DNA of 19,282 nt. It comes from an uncultured Arsenicibacter sp. Its GTDB lineage: Bacteria > Bacteroidota > Bacteroidia > Cytophagales > Spirosomataceae. The stretch is from contig NZ_CAMFHL010000125.1 of the NCBI RefSeq assembly GCF_945952095.1, positions 1-19,282 of the forward strand, read 5' to 3'. This document shows, one piece after another, positions 15,018-19,282 of this stretch. The notes beneath the pieces were generated by a model that was given only the letters and a program-made list of their open reading frames with translations, did no database searches and had not been told where the DNA came from. Position 1 is the first letter of the stretch; the number at the start of each line of letters is the position of its first letter. A program made the position numbers and the translations under genes.

Positions 15018-15998
15018 TCAGGACAGCCACACCTTAATATGGCCTGCCATGGATTGGCCTGGTTCCAGTACCTGGAGGCCTTCGCCGTTATTAAACGCGT
15101 TAACGTTGGCTGACAGAGGTTCTATCGCAATGCTGTCGCGACGGTCCGGAGTATAGACAACCAGATACGGAAGGGACGAATCCTGCCAGACGTGTAAGGA
15201 TGTATTGATGGCCGGTGCATGAAGTACCGTCTCGGCGCCGGTTTGCTCAGGCAATACCAGAAAGGCATTATCCAGGCTTTTTTCATGAAGAGAAAGCGGG
15301 CCTGAATACGGAAACGGCTTCCGGCCAACCGGCAACAGATCTTCGTCGAGCGTGATTGACGTGTCGGTCGGCAGCACAATGCTCATCCCGTCGACCGGCT
15401 CGTTGTTGAGTGTAAAATACGGGTGCCAGCCAAATGCCATCGGCGCACGGGTGATGCCGGTATTAGTCGCCCGGAAATCCAGCGACAACACAAGGTTATC
15501 CCCTTCGGCAAGTGCCAGCGTGTAGGTCATTTCGAGCCGGAACGGAAACGGATAGCCGTTTACCTCACCGGTGTAAATAAAAGCCAGGGTCAGCGAAGCG
15601 GCCTGTTCGCTAATGGTCTGGCCGACAAGTTCGAACGGTTTAGGGTGCACGAGTCCATGAATGGAATTATCGCGGCCATAATCATTGAACGGCAGGGTAT
15701 AGGCCTCCCCGTCGAAGCGATAAATGCCATATTTGATCCGGCTCGGGAAAGGAAATAACAGGGCACTCGAATAGGCCTCGTCGGCTCTTAATGCTTCGGG
15801 GTTATCGGCAACCCGCAGCAATGAAACCAGGCCGTCGGGCTGATCCGGAGTCGGGGCTGAACCTGACTTTTTTAGAACAAGTTTACGGATTACACCACCG
15901 TGGCCAGGTACAACAATCAGGCCTTCACCGGTTTCTGTATACTGAATGACGTATTCGGTGTAGGCACCGAAGGGTTGTTGAGTAATTGAAAATGCCAT
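15018..15998 (-). CDS. Aldose 1-epimerase (mutarotase) family protein
   Basis: This 326-aa protein has the galactose-mutarotase-like beta-sandwich pattern. Family residues visible are NSIHGLVH with His114 and His118, FGWHPYF with His192, and the catalytic-type Glu293 in IAIEPLSANVNAFN. The family interconverts alpha and beta anomers of aldoses in the cytoplasm; some members instead act on hexose-6-phosphates. There is no signal peptide, which argues for a cytoplasmic role. The ATG at 15998 is the only start that keeps the full first strand. It is the last gene of the minus-strand group, 86 bp after the TIGR02757-family gene, and is convergent with the ALDH gene. The sugar specificity is not readable. 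Confidence 0.87.
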   Translation of the reverse strand: MAFSITQQPFGAYTEYVIQYTETGEGLIVVPGHGGVIRKLVLKKSGSAPTPDQPDGLVSLLRVADNPEALRADEAYSSALLFPFPSRIKYGIYRFDGEAYTLPFNDYGRDNSIHGLVHPKPFELVGQTISEQAASLTLAFIYTGEVNGYPFPFRLEMTYTLALAEGDNLVLSLDFRATNTGITRAPMAFGWHPYFTLNNEPVDGMSIVLPTDTSITLDEDLLPVGRKPFPYSGPLSLHEKSLDNAFLVLPEQTGAETVLHAPAINTSLHVWQDSSLPYLVVYTPDRRDSIAIEPLSANVNAFNNGEGLQVLEPGQSMAGHIKVWLS

Positions 15999-16084
15999 AA
16001 AGCTGTAAATTCTGCGTCGTTATATAGGACACTAAAGTAGAGGAAGTTGTTCAGAAAAACGCAGAAAAGGGACAAGAAAGCCGA

Positions 16085-16876
16085 TTAAAATTCGCCCTCT
16101 ACACCGGCGCCAAAGAGCGCAAAATCAAATTTTACCGGATCGTCAGCATCAAGCTGCCGGAGCACATCCGTGAGTTCGAGCGCCGCTTTCCAGTCGGATT
16201 GCTCCCTCGTCAACAGCCCGAAGGTACGCGCCACCCGGCCGACATGCACATCGATGGGGATGACTAACTGACGGGGTTTGATCCGGGTCCAGATACCAAA
16301 GTCCACGCCCGCATTGTCCTGCCTGACCATCCAGCGAAGAAACATCAATAAGCGTTTACAGGTTGAGTTGCGGGCCGGTGTGGCAATGTGTTTCCGCGTG
16401 CGGGCAGGGAAATAGCTGTCATCAAGGTCATAACCGCCGCAGAACCGGTTGTGAAAGAGGATCAGGTGCGGCTCAACGGTGAGTGTATCAGGATCGTCCG
16501 GCAGAAACGCATCTTCGAGCGAGTCGTGCTGCTGGTAATATTGCCGGAAGAAATGCAGGAAATACAACGCATCGGTTGCGTTGAACGTGCGGTGTTTAAA
16601 ATGAAGAAAGCGTTTCAGATCAGATTCCTGATGGTTCCGTATAAAGTCATACGGAGCCCCGTCCATGCGGGAAATAAGCTCCTGTGATTTTTTCAAAATT
16701 ACCGGCCGCTGCCCCCAGGCCAGCATTGCGGCCCAGAAGCCCATAATCTCAATATCCTGCTTCAGTGTAAACCGGTGCGGAATACTGATCGGATCTTTAT
16801 CAATGAAGGCAGGCTGGTTATACTGGCTTACTTTTTGATGCAGCAGCCTGATGATTTCGTCGGAAACAGGGTACAT
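16085..16876 (-). CDS. TIGR02757 (DUF2400) family protein
   Basis: This 263-aa soluble protein resembles the TIGR02757 family, whose function is not established as far as I know. Its C-terminal half has the pattern CKRLLMFLRWMVR (173-185), VDFGIW, then IPIDVHVGRVARTFGL (207-221), and DDPVKFDFALFGAG near the end. The DVHVGRVAR stretch resembles the VDTHVxRVxxRLGL segment of helix-hairpin-helix DNA glycosylases such as endonuclease III, where the Asp is catalytic, so Asp209 is a candidate functional residue. No C-terminal Fe-S cysteine cluster is seen. Its ATG lies two bases after the stop of the 70-aa gene, implying translational coupling. The glycosylase relationship is an inference from motif similarity only. 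Confidence 0.82.
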   Translation of the reverse strand: MYPVSDEIIRLLHQKVSQYNQPAFIDKDPISIPHRFTLKQDIEIMGFWAAMLAWGQRPVILKKSQELISRMDGAPYDFIRNHQESDLKRFLHFKHRTFNATDALYFLHFFRQYYQQHDSLEDAFLPDDPDTLTVEPHLILFHNRFCGGYDLDDSYFPARTRKHIATPARNSTCKRLLMFLRWMVRQDNAGVDFGIWTRIKPRQLVIPIDVHVGRVARTFGLLTREQSDWKAALELTDVLRQLDADDPVKFDFALFGAGVEGEF

Positions 16877-16878
16877 TA

Positions 16879-17091
16879 TTAATGAGAACGGCCGCCGCTG
16901 ATTACCCAGGCAAGCCCGCGGGAAATCGTGGAGAAAACGGCGACAATAACGGAAAAGACAGCCGTAAACAGGGCAATGAACGGATAGGCGATGGTGAACA
17001 TAACACTGAATACCTTATAACCGGAGGTGGCCATGTATTTGGCATCACGTTCTTTGCGTCGCCGGGCAATTCGTTCTTCTTTAGTTTCCAT
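16879..17091 (-). CDS. Small membrane protein of unknown function, 70 aa
   Basis: The 70-residue product begins with a highly charged, probably helical stretch (METKEERIARRRKERDAKY, 1-19). It is followed by a hydrophobic region (about 27-66, VFSVMFTIAYPFIALFTAVF then FSVIVAVFSTISRGLAWVIS) that can form one long or two short membrane helices. The positive N-terminus predicts a cytoplasmic N-end. I do not recognise a family. It is probably real because it lies 23 bp after the LysM gene, ends two bases before the TIGR02757 start, and fills that space exactly. The opposite-strand reading frame here lacks any protein-like character. Confidence 0.7.
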   Translation of the reverse strand: METKEERIARRRKERDAKYMATSGYKVFSVMFTIAYPFIALFTAVFSVIVAVFSTISRGLAWVISGGRSH

Positions 17092-17114
17092 AAGCTAATA
17101 GGTCTGAGCGGACA

Positions 17115-18209
17115 TTAGGGGGCCATGTAAGACACCTCAGCCCGAAAACGTTGTTGGTTCGGGGAAAGTTTCTCAAAAGCCCTTGCTGAGAGTTTGATGA
17201 GAATCCGGTCATTGACCCCCGTATCAGGCAGCTTACCGATTACCTTTACCCAAAGCGACGTGTTGTTAATGTCGTTTCTGACCTGCACGAGCGTACCGGT
17301 CGGGGCCGTGCGGTGAAGCGCAAGGAGCTTCGGCGAGGTATCGGTCGGGTCAATCACATCGGCCATACCGATTTCGGAAATGCGGCGCCCTTTCGATGGC
17401 AGGGCAGGTACCGGTGTTTTTTCGGCCGAAATCGTCGGCTCAACCGGCGAGGGCTTGCCGAGTGCAGGTTTGGCCGATTCAGGTTTCGTCGTAACGGCTT
17501 TACCTGGCTCTGTCTTTGGCGGTTCGGCTTTCGGCGTTTCACTTTTCACCGGTTCCGGCCTGGCTGGCTCTGCTTTTGCAACCTCCGGCTTTGGGGCTGC
17601 CGGTTTAACCGCTGTTTCTGCCGGCCCTGAAGCATGGCGCGCGGCGAAAGCTTTTTCGGATACAATCAGTTCCTGTCCGGCCTTCAGATTATCGTTGGTC
17701 AGGTTGTTCCAGGTCCGGATTTCAGACTGAAGTACGCCATAGCGAACCGACAGACTGTACAGGGTCTGGCCTGCTTCAACAATATGGATACCCGGTGTTT
17801 TCGGGAATGATTTTTCAATGCGCTGAGCTGCTTTCACATCCAGTTCTGCCTGCTCTTTTGCATTTTTAGGCTTAGGCTCGGGTTTATAAAGCTCGGATTC
17901 GTCAATTTTGTCAGCGGATGCTGCTTTTGCCTCCTTCCGGACAGCAATAGTTGTCGGAATCCGGATCACCTGATTAAACTGCAGACCCGCCCCAAGCGTT
18001 GGATTAGCACTCTGGATGGTCTCAACCGAACTGTTATAGCGGCGGGCAATGCCGTACAGGGTTTGTCCGTCTTCGACACGGTGCAGAATAAAGACCTTAC
18101 CGTCTTTCTTTTCGATACCGATTGAGTCAGCAGGAAAACGGGCTGCCTGACTTTGGTACCAGGTCAGAAAAAGGAGACCTAACAGCCGGAATGTTAACTT
18201 TTTATTCAT
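17115..18209 (-). CDS. LysM peptidoglycan-binding protein with C-terminal double-psi beta-barrel-like domain
   Basis: This 364-aa exported protein has a signal peptide at 1-22 (ending SQAA). LysM 1 is at about 42-86 (HRVEDGQTLYGIARRYNSS...NQVIRIP) and LysM 2 at about 142-184 (HIVEAGQTLYSLSVRYGV...GQELIVS). A Pro/Lys/Ala/Glu-rich spacer lies at about 195-272 with many KPE, KAEP and KTEP units. A C-terminal domain at 276-362 resembles the RlpA-type double-psi barrel (LALHRTAPTGTLVQVRND, then VKVIGKLPDTG). The barrel keeps a His before the TGT turn (His299) but lacks the RlpA NDRGP motif, so lytic activity is doubtful. It probably binds the cell wall in the periplasm, with the spacer reaching across it. 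It heads the minus-strand group and is divergent from kdsB across a 106-bp gap. Confidence 0.87.
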   Translation of the reverse strand: MNKKLTFRLLGLLFLTWYQSQAARFPADSIGIEKKDGKVFILHRVEDGQTLYGIARRYNSSVETIQSANPTLGAGLQFNQVIRIPTTIAVRKEAKAASADKIDESELYKPEPKPKNAKEQAELDVKAAQRIEKSFPKTPGIHIVEAGQTLYSLSVRYGVLQSEIRTWNNLTNDNLKAGQELIVSEKAFAARHASGPAETAVKPAAPKPEVAKAEPARPEPVKSETPKAEPPKTEPGKAVTTKPESAKPALGKPSPVEPTISAEKTPVPALPSKGRRISEIGMADVIDPTDTSPKLLALHRTAPTGTLVQVRNDINNTSLWVKVIGKLPDTGVNDRILIKLSARAFEKLSPNQQRFRAEVSYMAP

Positions 18210-18315
18210 GGGTAGCGGGTAAACAAAGTGTAAAAATAGGGATAAAACCGTTTTTTTGCCCTAAAAACAGCGGGAGATCCCGAAAGATACCCGTCTGTAT
18301 AACGAAATAACCAGG

Positions 18316-19068
18316 ATGAACTATATTGGCATTATACCGGCCCGGTACGGATCGACACGATTTCCGGGGAAGGCTTTAGTAGATATTAACGGCAAGACCA
18401 TGGTACAGCGCGTGTATGAACAGGCGCTGAAGACATCGTCGCTGAGCCGGGTAGTGGTTGCTACTGACGACGACCGGATTTTCTCCCATGTACAAGGCTT
18501 TGGGGGCGAGGTGGTTATGACCTCAACCGAACACCAGAGCGGAACGGACCGCTGTCAGGAAGCCATGGAAATACTGGGCGGTGAAGCGGCCGGCGTCGAC
18601 TATGTCGTAAATATCCAGGGCGACGAGCCGTTTATCCTCCCGCAGCAGATTAATCTGCTGACATCGATTCTGGATGGATCCACGGAACTGGCGACACTGG
18701 TGAAACGGATTAATGACGAGCATACGTTGTTCGACCCGAATTCGCCGAAGGTGGTGGTGAGCCAGTTCGGGAATCCGGTTACGCGGGAGGCACTGTATTT
18801 CAGCCGGCAACCAATTCCGTATCAGCGTAATCATGAACCCGCTCAGTGGCTGGAAAACCATGTTTATTATAAACACATTGGCTTGTATGCCTACCGCAAA
18901 GACGTCCTGGCCGGCATTACCCGGCTGGCACCGTCATCGCTGGAACGGGCCGAGGCGCTGGAGCAACTCCGCTGGATTGAAAACGGGTACCGCATCCGGA
19001 TTATTGAGACGGAACTGGAAAGCCACGGCATCGACACACCGGGTGATTTGAAACGGGTGGTAGGGTAA
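18316..19068 (+). CDS. kdsB: 3-deoxy-manno-octulosonate cytidylyltransferase
   Basis: The 250-aa cytoplasmic enzyme activates Kdo with CTP to CMP-Kdo, a required step in building the inner core of lipopolysaccharide. The nucleotide-binding motif IPARYGSTRFPGK is at residues 7-19, ATDDDRI at 49-55, HQSGTDR at 73-79 and the metal-binding QGDEPF at 101-106. The C-terminal ERAEALEQLRWIENGYRI segment is also typical. Length and motifs match the family closely. The ATG at 18316 gives the canonical MNYIGIIPAR start. It is 28 bp ahead of the glutamyl-tRNA synthetase-family gene, so the two may be co-transcribed. A 12-bp palindrome CGGGAGATCCCG at 18273-18284 lies in its upstream gap. Confidence 0.95.
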   Translation: MNYIGIIPARYGSTRFPGKALVDINGKTMVQRVYEQALKTSSLSRVVVATDDDRIFSHVQGFGGEVVMTSTEHQSGTDRCQEAMEILGGEAAGVDYVVNIQGDEPFILPQQINLLTSILDGSTELATLVKRINDEHTLFDPNSPKVVVSQFGNPVTREALYFSRQPIPYQRNHEPAQWLENHVYYKHIGLYAYRKDVLAGITRLAPSSLERAEALEQLRWIENGYRIRIIETELESHGIDTPGDLKRVVG

Positions 19069-19096
19069 AACCGGCACCGGACAGTGTTTACCGTTT

Positions 19097-19282
19097 ATGG
19101 CTGACCAGCACCTGCTCTTTCGGTTCGCGCCGACGCCTTCCGGCTACCTGCATGTAGGGAACGGCATCAATCTGGTGCTGAATTATGTATTGGCCCGGCA
19201 GCTGAATGCCCGGATTCTGCTCCGGATCGATGACCTGGATGCGGACCGGAAACGGCCGGAATATATCCGGGATATCTTTGAC
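19097..19282 (+). CDS. Glutamyl-tRNA synthetase family protein (GluQ-like), 3'-truncated by the window edge
   Basis: The frame starts at ATG 19097 and stays open for 62 codons to the right edge. It begins MADQHLLFRFAPTPSGYLHV, where RFAPTPSG and the class I signature variant HVGN correspond to the HIGH region of GluRS-type enzymes. RIDDLDADRKRPEYIRDIFD corresponds to the glutamate-binding RIEDxDxxR segment. Whether it is a full GluRS or the short form that lacks an anticodon-binding domain (glutamyl-Q-tRNA(Asp) synthetase type) cannot be decided from the first 62 residues. It begins 28 bp after kdsB. The KMSKS loop is outside the window. Confidence 0.8.
   Translation, partial: MADQHLLFRFAPTPSGYLHVGNGINLVLNYVLARQLNARILLRIDDLDADRKRPEYIRDIFD

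Noticed and set aside
18273..18284. CGGGAGATCCCG palindrome upstream of kdsB as an operator
   Set aside because: The arms are only 5 bp and there is no second copy or known regulator match. It is noted in the kdsB entry only.

Overview
The window looks like chromosomal DNA from a Gram-negative Bacteroidota bacterium, most likely a member of the Cytophagales close to Spirosoma and its relatives. The evidence is two very large secreted proteins ending in type IX secretion (T9SS) sorting domains, a Kdo-activating enzyme (KdsB) for lipopolysaccharide, start codons without Shine-Dalgarno sequences, and candidate promoters of the Bacteroidota TTTG / TAnnTTTG type. The genus is an inference. No rRNA, tRNA, transposase, phage gene or CRISPR array was seen.

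Layout. (1) Positions 1-3073, minus strand: a 945-aa secreted SASA-type (sialate O-acetylesterase-like) SGNH esterase with four fibronectin III repeats and a T9SS tail. It is followed 24 bp downstream by the first 70 codons of a formyltransferase-family gene that runs off the left edge. (2) 3319-6903, plus strand: a compact surface-polysaccharide block of a family 2 glycosyltransferase, a WcaF-type O-acyltransferase, a second family 2 glycosyltransferase, and a WecA/TagO-type glycan initiation enzyme, closed by a hairpin terminator at 6933-6961. (3) 7132-12507, plus strand: a 1791-aa secreted mosaic protein. It has a nuclease-type front half whose catalytic residues are replaced, a long array of Ig/PKD-like repeats including five cysteine-paired tandem units, two copies of a GITGW module around a Pro/Thr/Ser linker, and a T9SS tail. 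(4) 12563-14926: nagB (minus) and an ALDH7-family aldehyde dehydrogenase (plus), divergently transcribed from a 111-bp gap. (5) 15018-18209, minus strand: a likely operon of a LysM/double-psi-barrel protein, a 70-aa membrane protein, a TIGR02757-family protein and an aldose-1-epimerase-like protein. (6) 18316 to the end, plus strand: kdsB and the first 62 codons of a glutamyl-tRNA synthetase-family gene.

How the genes fit together. Block 2, with the formyltransferase-family gene and kdsB, points to cell-surface glycan synthesis: WecA-type initiation on undecaprenyl phosphate, glycosyl transfer, O-acylation, possible N-formylation, and the separate Kdo step of LPS. The secreted esterase could remove O-acyl groups from glycans. 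NagB and the aldose-epimerase-like protein are sugar catabolic functions. The ALDH7 enzyme belongs to lysine catabolism or aldehyde detoxification.

The most unusual object is the 1791-aa protein. It keeps the architecture of secreted Bacteroidota endonuclease/exonuclease/phosphatase (EEP) proteins but has lost the active-site residues, and it carries a duplicated C-terminal module that I cannot assign to a named domain. Its 5' end is strongly AT-rich compared with the rest of the window. No intergenic stretch exceeds 300 bases; the longest are 3074-3318 and 6904-7131.
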